From assembly GCF_014534645.1 (NCBI RefSeq), contig NZ_JACVQF010000218.1:62001-126000 (forward strand): a stretch of 64,000 nt of DNA, read 5' to 3'. The DNA comes from Streptomyces griseicoloratus. Lineage in GTDB: Bacteria; Actinomycetota; Actinomycetes; Streptomycetales; Streptomycetaceae. The notes beneath the pieces are model-generated. The model saw only the letters and a program-made list of their open reading frames with translations, was not told the DNA's origin and made no database searches. A program made the translations under genes and the position numbers. Shown in pieces: positions 25,577-33,434 of the stretch (position 1 is the first letter of the stretch; each line of letters starts with the position of its first letter).

Positions 25577-25990
25577 TCAGACCGCCCTGACGACCAGGGC
25601 GTGGCCGCCGAGGCCCAGCAGACGGTCGGCCGGCAGCTCGGCCGATGTCGTGACGACCCTCAGGATCCGCCCGGTACGCGGATCGAACGCCACGTCCACC
25701 ACTGTGCCGCGCTCGTCACCGGCCTCCGTCAGGACCCGGCTGCCCAGGATGTCGTGCCGGGGCGGAACCGGCTCGGGCGCGGCGGTCGACCGGACCACGA
25801 CGGCGTCGGGGCCGATCGAGTCCAGCGCGTCCCAGGCCAGTACCGTCTCGCCGCGGAACCGCCCGCAGCGGACGCGGACATGGCTGACCCGTCCGGACGC
25901 GGTGTCGACGCCCAGGGACGCCATGACGCCGAGCTGTGCGCCCTCGGACGGCGCCAGCACGGGCCGGCCCCGCAGCCGGGAGAACAGCAT
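25577..25990 (-). CDS. PRC-barrel domain protein
   Basis: The 137-residue protein carries one or two PRC-barrel beta domains (FSRLRGRPVLAP... and ILGSRVLTEAGDERGTVVDVAFDPRTGRILRVVT). PRC-barrels occur in RimM and photosynthetic reaction centre subunit H and bind proteins or RNA. The ATG at 25990 shares a base with the upstream stop (TGATG). A GTG at 25993 would give a GTGA overlap; both imply translational coupling with the next PRC-barrel gene. Confidence 0.75.
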   Translation of the reverse strand: MLFSRLRGRPVLAPSEGAQLGVMASLGVDTASGRVSHVRVRCGRFRGETVLAWDALDSIGPDAVVVRSTAAPEPVPPRHDILGSRVLTEAGDERGTVVDVAFDPRTGRILRVVTTSAELPADRLLGLGGHALVVRAV

Positions 25991-26571
25991 CACGGCGGCG
26001 GACCCTCCCGCCGGGGGGCGCCGTCGGCCAGGGCGGCGAAGGCCGTCAGGTCGTCCGCGATGTGCTGCAGGGCGTCCTCCGGGAGAACGAACGCCCGTCC
26101 GTGGACCGCGAGGCTCTCGCCGCGCGGCACGTACACCCACCGCCGATGGCGCTTCGGGCCCGGCGGCGCGAACTGCCTGGCCGCGGCCACCCGGAAACCG
26201 GCGACACGGCCACTGGTGCCGCCCTCCACCACGACGTCGAGCACCGTGCCGATGTCGGTGCCCTTCTCCGTCAGGACCCTCGCCCCCAGTACCCGGCCCC
26301 GCAGGGGCTCGTGGTGGGCCACGGCGAGCGCGCCCGTCAGCGCGCGCCGGTCGCGGATCATCACCGCGTCGTGGCCGAGCGAGTGCACCGCCGGCCACGG
26401 CAGGCCCTCCTGCAGCTGCCCGGACAGCAGTCCCCGCCCACTCAGGGCGAAACCGGCGATACGGCCGACCGACGCGTCGAACACGGTGTCCTTGATCTGG
26501 GCGACGGCGTCGCCGCCCAGGGTGACCACGGGCCGGGTCGTCAGGCTTCGTGCGGCCATCAGCTCGTTCAT
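25990..26571 (-). CDS. PRC-barrel domain protein
   Basis: The 193-residue protein has a first PRC-barrel at about residues 8-75 (TRPVVTLGGDAVAQIKDTVFDASVGRIAGFAL) and a second at about 90-165 (VLGARVLTEKGTDIGTVLDVVVEGGTSGRVAGF). ATG 26571 has GGAAGGG upstream. It is cotranscribed with the second PRC-barrel gene. The function is unknown; the pair may be structural or regulatory cytoplasmic proteins. It is divergent from the RsbW-like gene. Confidence 0.78.
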   Translation of the reverse strand: MNELMAARSLTTRPVVTLGGDAVAQIKDTVFDASVGRIAGFALSGRGLLSGQLQEGLPWPAVHSLGHDAVMIRDRRALTGALAVAHHEPLRGRVLGARVLTEKGTDIGTVLDVVVEGGTSGRVAGFRVAAARQFAPPGPKRHRRWVYVPRGESLAVHGRAFVLPEDALQHIADDLTAFAALADGAPRREGPPP

Positions 26572-26735
26572 CGCACGCCCTTCCCGCCGGCTCCCGTCGG
26601 GCCGGTACCCTGCGGGTGCCCCGGGCGACTGTGACGATGCCCGCAGTGCGGGCCGCGGGGACTGCACGGTCCGGCTCGGGGTACGAGGACTGGTGCAGAC
26701 ACGTCCGGCCATTCCGGCTTCCGAGAGAGAAACGC

Positions 26736-27197
26736 ATGACCGAGTACCTGGACGGGGCAGTGATACCCACTGGTTTCGACGTGCCCGTGGAACCGCTGCG
26801 GCGCGCGGCACACTTCACCGGCGAGCCGGGATGCATCGCCGAGGCACGTTCCACCGCCTCGCTCTTCCTCGACCAGCTCAGGACCGAGTGGTGCGCCGAG
26901 ATCGGCCAGCGGGCCGACGGCGCGGTGCTCCTCGTGGTGAGCGAACTGGTCACCAACGCCGACCGCCACAGCAACGGGCCGTACATCCTGGAGCTGGAAG
27001 GCACGGACGCCTCGGTGACGGTGACCGTCTACGACAGCAGCGGCGCCGTGCCCCGGCTCTTCCCCCGCGACCCCGAGCGCGTCGGCAGGCACGGTCTGGA
27101 GATCGTCCACGCGCTGGCGGAGACGGTCACCGTCGAACGCGTCCCGGTCGGCAAGCGCGTGAGCGCCGTGGTCCGGTTCGACGGCGACGGCGACTGA
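26736..27197 (+). CDS. RsbW/SpoIIAB-like ATP-binding protein (anti-sigma factor kinase family)
   Basis: The 153-residue GHKL ATPase domain has the N box VVSELVTNADRHS (ELVTNA type) and the G1-like region GRHGLEIVHALAE. Such single-domain proteins in Streptomyces act as anti-sigma factors or anti-anti-sigma kinases for SigB-family sigma factors. A SigB-family sigma gene is the convergent neighbour, making it a plausible partner. ATG 26736 has GAGAGAG upstream. Confidence 0.82.
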   Translation: MTEYLDGAVIPTGFDVPVEPLRRAAHFTGEPGCIAEARSTASLFLDQLRTEWCAEIGQRADGAVLLVVSELVTNADRHSNGPYILELEGTDASVTVTVYDSSGAVPRLFPRDPERVGRHGLEIVHALAETVTVERVPVGKRVSAVVRFDGDGD

Positions 27198-27203
27198 ACC
27201 CGG

Positions 27204-27249
27204 CCGACGACAGCGACCGAGTCCCGCCGACGACGGCGACCGAGCCCGG
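27204..27249. repeat. Two-copy 23-bp direct repeat
   Basis: Two near-identical 23-bp units starting CCGACGAC(A/G)GCGACCGAG lie between the convergent kinase and sigma genes. A small CCCGG...CCGGG hairpin (about 27245-27260) follows and may help termination. Confidence 0.5.
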
Positions 27250-27281
27250 CCGTGACCGGGCCCCGGCCTCCCGGCACCCCG

Positions 27282-28169
27282 TCAGGCGCAGCCCAGTTCG
27301 CCCATCATCCCTTCGCGCAGCCGCGTGATGATCCGCTTGATCAGGCGGGACACGTGCATCTGAGAGCAGCCGAGCTGCTCGCCGATCTCCGCCTGGGTGG
27401 CCTCCTCGACGAACCGCATGTGGATGATCCGACGGTCGCGGTCGCTCAGCTCGGCCATGAGCGGCGCGAGCGAGTGGAAGTCCTCGACGAGCCGCAGCCC
27501 GTTCTCCTCCACGCCGATGAAGTCGGCGAGCACCGCCTCCCCGTCCTCCGGCCCGTCCCCGGTGAGCGCGGCGTCCAGCGACGAGGAGTTGTACCCGTTG
27601 GACGCGATCTGGCCCTCGATCACCTCGTCCTCGCTGATGTTCATCAGCGTGGCCAGTTCGGCGACCGTCGGGTCGCGGTCCAGCCGGCTGGAGAGCTCCT
27701 CACGGGCCTTGGCCAGCTCCACCCGCAGCTCCTGCAGCCGCCGCGGCACGTGCACCGCCCAGGTGGTGTCGCGGAAGAAGCGCTTGATCTCACCCACGAT
27801 GTACGGCAGCGCGAAGGAGGTGAACTCGACCTCGCGGGACAGCTCGAACCGGTCGATGGCCTTGATCAGACCGATCATGCCGGTCTGGACGATGTCCTCC
27901 ATGTCGTCCCCGCGGCCGCGGAACCGGCCGGCGGCGAACCGCACGAGCGACATGTTCATCTCGATCAGCGTGTTGCGCGCGTACTGGTACTCGTGCGTGC
28001 CCTCTTCGAGTTCCGTCAGACGCTGGAAGAACTGACGGGACAGTTGACGAGCGTCCCGAGGCGCCACGGTGCGGGGGTCGGCCACCCCCGGAAGTGATCC
28101 GTCGCCCGTCCTGCTCCCGGTGGTCTCCTCGACAACCTGCGCTTCCGGCCGGGTCACGGCGGTCTCCAT
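27282..28169 (-). CDS. RNA polymerase sigma factor, SigB/SigF/SigG subfamily
   Basis: The 295-residue sigma factor has region 2 (LVRFAAGRFRGRGDDMEDIVQTGMIGLIKAIDRFELSREVEFTSFALPYIVGEIKRFFRD), region 3 and region 4 (DRDRRIIHMRFVEEATQAEIGEQLGCSQMHVSRLIKRI). These are diagnostic of the stress and sporulation SigB/F/G group. ATG 28169 with GGGAGAGG is preferred; GTG 28190 is an alternative. A sequence matching the SigB consensus promoter lies about 60 bp upstream on the same strand, suggesting autoregulation. It sits next to popR, as SigB-like genes can in Streptomyces. Confidence 0.92.
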   Translation of the reverse strand: METAVTRPEAQVVEETTGSRTGDGSLPGVADPRTVAPRDARQLSRQFFQRLTELEEGTHEYQYARNTLIEMNMSLVRFAAGRFRGRGDDMEDIVQTGMIGLIKAIDRFELSREVEFTSFALPYIVGEIKRFFRDTTWAVHVPRRLQELRVELAKAREELSSRLDRDPTVAELATLMNISEDEVIEGQIASNGYNSSSLDAALTGDGPEDGEAVLADFIGVEENGLRLVEDFHSLAPLMAELSDRDRRIIHMRFVEEATQAEIGEQLGCSQMHVSRLIKRIITRLREGMMGELGCA

Positions 28170-28514
28170 TACCTCTCCCACGAAAGTCACGGTTCGGCGT
28201 CTCCCTAGGCTCTTCCCGACTGCGGGTACCCGGGTCCTGGCACGGCATGCCCCTCCGTCCTGCCGCCGGCGGAAAACGGCGGCACGGCGTGGGTGTCGAG
28301 CGGCCCGTGCCGAGCCGGTCACGTCCGCGCGGTGACGGCGGTATTTCGCGGGTTGGCGCGATATGTCACAGGATATCCCCCGGGTCGGCCACAGGCACGC
28401 CGGACGCGGGCTGCCGCAGCGCTCGTGGAACCGGTCCGCGGCCCGCGGCCGCCGTCCGCTCTGGGCGGAACGTCGATCCCTTTCCCTTCGCGGCGCCATT
28501 CCTAGTCTGGAGAG
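28170..28514. other. Intergenic region between divergent sigma and popR genes
   Basis: This 345-bp gap contains the SigB-type promoter for the sigma gene. On the popR side, TAGTCT (28503-28508) is a possible -10 box immediately before the GTG, which would make the popR message leaderless or nearly so. The hairpin around GCCGCCG-GCGGAAAAC-GGCGGCA lies near 28262-28284. I see no gene. Confidence 0.4.
28226..28250 (-). promoter_or_regulatory. SigB-type promoter (GCAT-N15-GGGTAC)
   Basis: On the minus strand GCAT (28250-28247) and GGGTAC (28231-28226) are separated by 15 bases. The Streptomyces SigB consensus is GNNT-N14-16-GGGTAC/T. It points at the sigma gene that starts at 28169, so that gene may transcribe itself. 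Confidence 0.65.
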
Positions 28515-28940
28515 GTGAGCAGCCATGTGCCGAACGAAGCCCGCGTCATTCCCCTGCGCCCGCCGGCCGCGCGCCCGGGAGTCCGTCCCACCGCGTCGCC
28601 GGCCCCTCCGGACCCGTCGGCACCCGCCGTCAGAGAACCGCTGTGGCGCGACCTGGTCGGTGACGTCCTCAGGCGTGAACGCCTCGCCCAGGAGCGCACG
28701 CTGAAGGAGGTGGCGGAGCAGGCGCGGATCTCCATGCCGTACCTGTCGGAGGTGGAGCGCGGTCGCAAGGAGGCGTCGTCGGAGGTCCTCGCCGCCGCCG
28801 CGCACGCCCTCGGACTCGGCCTCGGGGATCTGCTGTCGCGGGCCCAGGGCGAACTGCTCCGCATCACCGCCCGGCACACCGGCGGCCGCCACCGCGGCAC
28901 GACCGGTGCGCGCTACGACGGGCTCTGCCTGGCCGCCTGA
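28515..28940 (+). CDS. popR: PopR, XRE-family regulator of clpP3-clpP4
   Basis: The 141-residue protein has an N-terminal Pro-rich tail and an XRE helix-turn-helix (about 42-100, VLRRERLAQERTLKEVAEQARISMPYLSEVERGRKEASSEVL) of the PopR/ClgR group. It ends in LCLAA. PopR of Streptomyces lividans activates clpP3-clpP4 and is degraded by ClpP1P2 through its two C-terminal alanines, which are present here. The neighbouring clpP pair and the PopR-box-like palindrome upstream of it support the identification. GTG 28515 sits right behind GGAGAG; GTG 28527 has better spacing. Confidence 0.88.
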   Translation: MSSHVPNEARVIPLRPPAARPGVRPTASPAPPDPSAPAVREPLWRDLVGDVLRRERLAQERTLKEVAEQARISMPYLSEVERGRKEASSEVLAAAAHALGLGLGDLLSRAQGELLRITARHTGGRHRGTTGARYDGLCLAA

Positions 28941-28948
28941 CGGTCCGT

Positions 28949-28987
28949 GCGGACCGGCGCCCGGTGGGAGACCGGGCGCCGGTCCGC
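28949..28987. terminator. Strong bidirectional hairpin between popR and clpP4
   Basis: A perfect 17-bp stem (28949-28965 with 28971-28987) and a 5-nt loop begin 8 bp after the popR stop codon. It lies between convergent genes and can terminate both. Confidence 0.8.
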
Positions 28988-29058
28988 CGTCCGGGACCGT
29001 CACCGGCTGAGAGCGTCACCGATCCAGGACCGTCACCGGCCTCGGACCGTCACGGGTG

Positions 29059-29661
29059 TCAGACCCTCACCAGCCGTCGGCTCAGCACCTCGTCGGCCAG
29101 CCCGTACGCCACGGCCTCCTCGGCGGTGAACACCTTGTCGCGGTCCATGTCGGCGCGCAGCGTCGAGACGTCGTGGTGCGTGTGCCGCGCCAGCACCTCC
29201 TCGACCTGGGACCGGATCCGCACCATCTCCTTGGCCTGCAGCGCCAGATCGGAGACCGTGCCCTGCCGTCCGCCGCTGGCCGGCTGCCCGAGCAGCACCC
29301 GCGCGTGCTCCAGCACGAACCGCCGGCCCGGATCCCCGCCGGCCAGCAGCACGGCCGCCGTCGAGGCCGCCTGACCGACGCAGAACGTGGAGATCGGCGC
29401 CTGGACGAAGGTCATCGTGTCGTAGATCGCCATGAGCGAGGTGAACGAGCCGCCGGGGGAGTTGATGTAGATCGCGATCTCGTTCTCCGGCGCCGACGAC
29501 TCCAGATGGAGGAGTTGCGCGATGACGACGTTGGCGACGCCGTCGTCGATCTCGGTGCCCAGGAAGATGATCCGCTCCGACAGCAGCCGGCTGAAGACGT
29601 CGTAGGACCGTTCGCCCTGCGGGGTGCGCTCGACGACGTTCGGAATCGTGTACGTCCCCAT
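29059..29661 (-). CDS. clpP4: ClpP4-like ATP-dependent protease subunit lacking the catalytic histidine
   Basis: The 200-residue ClpP-fold protein has NSPGGS and the nucleophile Ser100 in [11 protein letters not shown], and the Asp region ([17 protein letters not shown], Asp175). The usual HQP histidine is replaced: the segment reads [11 protein letters not shown], with Gly125 at the His position. On its own this subunit should be poorly active or inactive; it may assemble with ClpP3. The ATG lies one base after the clpP3 stop (TGACATG), so the genes are coupled. Expression is probably governed by PopR. Confidence 0.88.
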   Translation of the reverse strand: MGTYTIPNVVERTPQGERSYDVFSRLLSERIIFLGTEIDDGVANVVIAQLLHLESSAPENEIAIYINSPGGSFTSLMAIYDTMTFVQAPISTFCVGQAASTAAVLLAGGDPGRRFVLEHARVLLGQPASGGRQGTVSDLALQAKEMVRIRSQVEEVLARHTHHDVSTLRADMDRDKVFTAEEAVAYGLADEVLSRRLVRV

Positions 29662-29662
29662 G

Positions 29663-30316
29663 TCACAGCCCCATCCGTCGCCTGGTGGCCGCCGGCCGGA
29701 CGTCCGCCAGGGACTCGACGACCCGGTCGACCATGCCGTACTCCCTGGCCTCCTCCGCCGTGAACCAGCGGTCGCGGTCGCCGTCCCGTGAGATGGTCTC
29801 CGGGCTCTGACCGGTGTGCTCGGCGGTGATCCGCTCGATGGTCCGCTTGGTGAACTCCAGGTTCTCCGCCTGGATCTCGATGTCCGCCGTGGTGCCGCCG
29901 ATGCCGGCCGACGGCTGGTGCATCATGATCCGCGCGTTCGGCAGGGCGTACCGCTTGCCCGGCGCGCCCACGCTGAGCAGGAACTGGCCCATGCTGGCGG
30001 CGAATCCCATGGCGAGCGTCGCGACGTCGTTGGGGATCAGCCGCATGGTGTCGTAGATGGCCAGGCCCGCGTGCACCGAGCCGCCTGGGCTGTTGATGTA
30101 CAGGCTGATGTCGGTGCGGGGGTCCTCCGCCGACAGGATCAGCAGCTGGGCGCAGACCCGGTTCGCGGAGACCTCGTCGACCTGTGTGCCCAGCAGCACG
30201 ATCCGCTGTGCGAGCAACTGCGCGGCCAGGTGGTCGTCGAACCGGGTGGGCGGGGTGTCGCCCTCCTCGGACCGGGGCAGGGCGGCCGGCGCCGGGCCGG
30301 CGATGAGTGGAGACAT
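29663..30316 (-). CDS. clpP3: ClpP3-like ATP-dependent protease proteolytic subunit
   Basis: The 217-residue ClpP has a complete catalytic triad: Ser108 in [11 protein letters not shown], His133 in IMMHQPSAG and the Asp in [18 protein letters not shown]. It forms the proteolytic chamber that works with a Clp ATPase. ATG 30316 with AAGGAG five bases upstream is preferred; a GTG at 30322 would fall in that site. It is the first gene of a two-gene operon with clpP4, preceded by a PopR box. Confidence 0.9.
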   Translation of the reverse strand: MSPLIAGPAPAALPRSEEGDTPPTRFDDHLAAQLLAQRIVLLGTQVDEVSANRVCAQLLILSAEDPRTDISLYINSPGGSVHAGLAIYDTMRLIPNDVATLAMGFAASMGQFLLSVGAPGKRYALPNARIMMHQPSAGIGGTTADIEIQAENLEFTKRTIERITAEHTGQSPETISRDGDRDRWFTAEEAREYGMVDRVVESLADVRPAATRRRMGL

Positions 30317-30423
30317 CGGCACTCCTTGTCGAGTCCTGTGTCGAGTCGTCGAAGCGGGTCCTACGCGGCCGTCGGGGCCGCGGTCTCCACTGTCGGCGCC
30401 GGGCGGGCCCCGTCGGGGCGTTC

Positions 30424-30453
30424 TCTGCCCGCGGCAGATTCGCCACGGGCAGA
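30424..30453 (-). promoter_or_regulatory. PopR box and adjacent half site upstream of clpP3-clpP4
   Basis: TCTGCC-CGC-GGCAGA (30424-30438) matches the PopR site GTCTGCC-N3-GGCAGAC at all but the outermost pair. A further GGCAGA (30448-30453) lies 9 bp away. It is about 110 bp before the clpP3 start. Confidence 0.75.
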
Positions 30454-30531
30454 GCCGCCGCGCGACCGATGAGTTCCGCCGCCCGGGCCGGTCGACAGTG
30501 GTGACCGCGTTCCACGCCCCAGGAGGAGCAC

Positions 30532-31014
30532 ATGAGCACCGACGGATTCACCACGTGTCTCTGGTTCGACGGGCAGGCGGAGGAGGCCGCCCACTTCTAC
30601 GTCTCGGTCTTCAAGAACTCCGGTGTCGGCAGCGTCACCCGCTACACCGAGGCCGGTCCCGGCCCGGCGGGTTCGGTGGTGACCGTCGAGTTCACGGCCA
30701 ACGGCCAGAAGTTCGTCGCGCTCAACGGCGGCCCCGAGTTCCGGTTCAGCGAGGCGGTCTCCTTCCAGATCACCTGCGCCGACCAGGAGGAGGTCGACTA
30801 CTACTGGACCCGCCTCACCGAGGGCGGCGGGGAGGAAGGCCCGTGCGGCTGGCTCAAGGACAGGTTCGGGCTGTCCTGGCAGGTGACCCCGCAGCGGCTG
30901 ATCGACATGATCAGGGACCCCGACCAGGAGAAGGCGGCCCGCGCCACCCGCGCGATGCTGAAGTCACGCAAGTTCGACATCGCCGAACTGGAGAGGGCCT
31001 ACGCGGGCAAGTGA
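30532..31014 (+). CDS. PhnB-like VOC family protein
   Basis: The 160-residue protein has the PhnB/3-dmu-9_3-mt version of the VOC fold: TCLWFDGQAEEAAHFYVSVFKNSGV, FVALNGGPEFRFSEAVSFQITC and CGWLKDRFGLSWQVTPQRLIDMI. The enzymatic role is unknown; the family name in databases refers to 3-demethylubiquinone methyltransferase but no methyltransferase fold is present. AGGAGGAGC precedes the ATG. A hairpin at 31029-31060 follows. Confidence 0.85.
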   Translation: MSTDGFTTCLWFDGQAEEAAHFYVSVFKNSGVGSVTRYTEAGPGPAGSVVTVEFTANGQKFVALNGGPEFRFSEAVSFQITCADQEEVDYYWTRLTEGGGEEGPCGWLKDRFGLSWQVTPQRLIDMIRDPDQEKAARATRAMLKSRKFDIAELERAYAGK

Positions 31015-31028
31015 CGGCGCCCCGCACA

Positions 31029-31060
31029 GCCGTTCCCCGCCGGAGAGGGCCGGGAACGGC
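31029..31060 (+). terminator. Hairpin after PhnB-like gene
   Basis: GCCGTTCCC (31029-31037) pairs with GGGAACGGC (31052-31060); the 14-nt interior can pair further (GCC with GGC). It starts 15 bp past the stop codon. Confidence 0.65.
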
Positions 31061-31358
31061 CGGCCGCGGGGGCCTGCCCGGTGCGCCGCTCGTCGTCGGC
31101 GAGGTGCCGCGGGGAACAGCGGCGAGCGGAAGGACAGCGGATCACCCGCGCCCGGCGCGGCCGGGCCCGAGCGCGCCGGCGTGCCGGGGCTCGCCCACGG
31201 GGTCCGCCCCGGCCGTCCGGAGGCACACCCGCGGTCCCAGGAGGACACGGAACGCGGCCGAGCCGGCAGCGGCCGGACCATCTGCGCCGGGCGGCGGCCC
31301 CGGCGGAGCGCGCCGCGTGCGAAGGTGCGCCCGTGCGGACTCGCTCGCCCCGGACGTG
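31061..31358. other. Non-coding region, probably decayed sequence
   Basis: This is low-complexity GC-rich sequence with no credible gene on either strand. It borders an SDR remnant and may be the eroded remainder of the same gene. Confidence 0.4.
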
Positions 31359-31586
31359 TCACCGAGACGCCTCGACAGGGGGCCGCACCATCGAGGCCGC
31401 GTCCTCTGGACTGCTGACGTCGGTGACAACCGTCCGGACCCGGTCGGCCTCGGCGAACGCCGACGCGGCCGCTTCCGCCGCGTCCTCGTCGACGTCCGTG
31501 ATCACCACGTTCGCACCGGCCTCGTACAGGCGGCTTACGGCGCCGAGGCCGATTCCCCCGGCGCCGCCGGTGACGATCCCCGCCCG
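31359..31586 (-). pseudogene. Short-chain dehydrogenase/reductase remnant
   Basis: The frame encodes the N-terminal Rossmann part of an SDR: GIVTGGAGGIGLGAVSRLYEAGANVVITDVDEDAAEAAA, with the TGxxxGIG nucleotide-binding motif, then VTDVSSPEDAASM. It then stops after about 75 residues, before the NNAG and YxxxK elements. Upstream of the motif the frame is Arg/Pro-rich junk with no start signal. The remaining two thirds of an SDR are missing. Confidence 0.75.
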
Positions 31587-31773
31587 GCACAGCCTCCGGG
31601 CCCGGGGCCGAGGGCGGGCCGGCGGCGGGCGGCGGCCGGCGCCGGCCGGTGTTCCGCGTTCTCCGGTTCCGGCATGTGCGGAATCCGGCATTCGGCGCGC
31701 GGGGCAACGTGCCGGTGGCTAGCGTGAGGAATCGGAGGATCCGGACCACCCATCCACGCGGAAGGCGGCAGCC

Positions 31774-32571
31774 ATGGCCGTGCAACCTGAGGGAGCCCCC
31801 TGCTGGGCCGACGCGATGTTCAACGACGTCGAGGGGGCCAAGCGCTTCTACGGCGACGTCCTCGGCTGGACCTTCGGTGAGTCGGCGCCGGAGTACGGCA
31901 ACTACACCCAGGCCTACGCGAACGGCAAGGCCGTGGCCGCCGTGGCCCCGCCCATGGCCGAACAGGAGGGCCAGTCCCAGTGGTGCCTCTACTTCGCGTC
32001 CCGGGACGCCACCGCGACCGCCACGAAGATCCGGGAGGCCGGCGGCGAGGTGGTGATGGAGCCGATGGAGGTCGGCGAGTTCGGCACCATGTGCCTGGCC
32101 TGCGACCCGGCCGGTGTCGTCTTCGGCGTCTGGCAGAGCGGCACCCACGAGGGGTTCGAGGCGATGGCCGAACCCGGCGCCTACTGCTGGGCCGAGGTGT
32201 TCACCCGCGAGCCGGAGAAGTCGGACGCGTTCTTCCCGGCGGTCTTCCCCTACTCGGCGAAGCAGATGGAGGACGACCAGATCGACTTCCGGATCTTCGA
32301 CCTGGACGACCGCAGTGTCCTGGGCCGTATGAAGATGACGGACGACTTCCCGCCCGAGGTCCCGCCCTACATCAACGTCTACTTCACCGTCGCCGACTGC
32401 GACGAGGCCGTGGCCCGGGCCACCAAGCTCGGCGGCATCGTGCGGTTCGGCCCGGTGGACACCCCCTTCGGCCGGTTCGCGGCGCTCAGCGACCCGCAGG
32501 GCGCGAACTTCTCGGTGATCGACATCACGAAGACCGAGGGCGAGATGCCCAAGGTCACGGCCGTCTCCTGA
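31774..32571 (+). CDS. Two-domain VOC family protein
   Basis: The 265-residue protein is a tandem of two VOC domains: residues about 8-128 (CWADAMFNDVEGAKRFYGDVLGWTF ... GVVFGVWQSG) and about 140-256 (YCWAEVFTREPEKSDAFFPAVFPYSAKQM ... GANFSVIDI). It resembles the CFP-30B/hydroxylase-like VOC proteins common in actinobacteria. The substrate is unknown. The ATG follows GGAAGGCGGCAGCC. Confidence 0.85.
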   Translation: MAVQPEGAPCWADAMFNDVEGAKRFYGDVLGWTFGESAPEYGNYTQAYANGKAVAAVAPPMAEQEGQSQWCLYFASRDATATATKIREAGGEVVMEPMEVGEFGTMCLACDPAGVVFGVWQSGTHEGFEAMAEPGAYCWAEVFTREPEKSDAFFPAVFPYSAKQMEDDQIDFRIFDLDDRSVLGRMKMTDDFPPEVPPYINVYFTVADCDEAVARATKLGGIVRFGPVDTPFGRFAALSDPQGANFSVIDITKTEGEMPKVTAVS

Positions 32572-32613
32572 GTCCGGTCCGGCCACCCCGCCGGGTCATG
32601 GCATGATCGGGCC

Positions 32614-33303
32614 ATGCGTGAACGTGTTGTGGCCGCGTGCGACGGGGCTTCGAAGGGAAACCCCGGCCCGGCGGCCTGGGCCTGGGTCGTCGCCGATCCG
32701 TCCGGGACGCCGGTGCGCTGGGAGGCGGGGCCGCTCGGCAGAGCCACCAACAACATCGCCGAACTCACCGCGCTGGAACGCCTGCTCGCGGCGACCGACC
32801 CGGACGTGCCGCTGGAGGTCCGCATGGACTCCCAGTACGCGATGAAGGCCGTCACCACCTGGCTGCCCGGCTGGAAGCGCAACGGCTGGAGGACGGCCGC
32901 CGGCAAGCCCGTCGCCAACCAGGAGCTGGTGGTGCGCATCGACGAGCTGCTCGACGGCCGCTCGGTGGAGTTCCGTTACGTGCCGGCCCACCAGGTCGAC
33001 GGCGATCCGCTCAACGACTTCGCCGACCGCGCCGCCAGCCGCGCGGCCACCGTCCAGGAGCCCGCGGGCAGCGCCCTGGGTTCGCCGGAGCCGCCGCCCG
33101 CGCCGGACGTCCCGGCGGCCAGGAAGGCACCGGGCCGCAAGCCGGGGGCCTCCCGGAAGGGCGGCGGCGCCTCCTCGCGCACCATCAAGGCGAAGTTCCC
33201 CGGGCGCTGCGTGTGCGGACGTTCCTACGCGGCCGGCGAGTCCATCGCCAAGAACGACCAGGGCTGGGGCCACCCGGAGTGCCGCACCGCGGCGGCCGGC
33301 TAG
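32614..33303 (+). CDS. RNase H family protein with C-terminal Cys/His tail
   Basis: The 229-residue protein has an RNase HI-type domain (about 1-145) with the acidic active site: Asp in ACDGASKGNPG, Glu in NNIAELTAL, Asp in RMDSQYAM and Asp in NDFADRAA after PAHQVDGDPL. It should cut the RNA strand of RNA-DNA hybrids. A Pro/Ala-rich linker leads to a C-terminal module CVCGRSYAAGESIAKN...HPEC with four possible zinc ligands. Confidence 0.88.
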   Translation: MRERVVAACDGASKGNPGPAAWAWVVADPSGTPVRWEAGPLGRATNNIAELTALERLLAATDPDVPLEVRMDSQYAMKAVTTWLPGWKRNGWRTAAGKPVANQELVVRIDELLDGRSVEFRYVPAHQVDGDPLNDFADRAASRAATVQEPAGSALGSPEPPPAPDVPAARKAPGRKPGASRKGGGASSRTIKAKFPGRCVCGRSYAAGESIAKNDQGWGHPECRTAAAG

Positions 33304-33434
33304 CCGCCGGAGCCGGCGTCGCGGACGTCCCCCTTCCGTGGATGCCCCCTGACGTGAGCGGGCGTCAGGGCGGCGCGTGCCGGCCGCCCGGGCCCCGTGC
33401 GGTGCCGGGCCGCCGCTGATGACAGACTGGCGGC

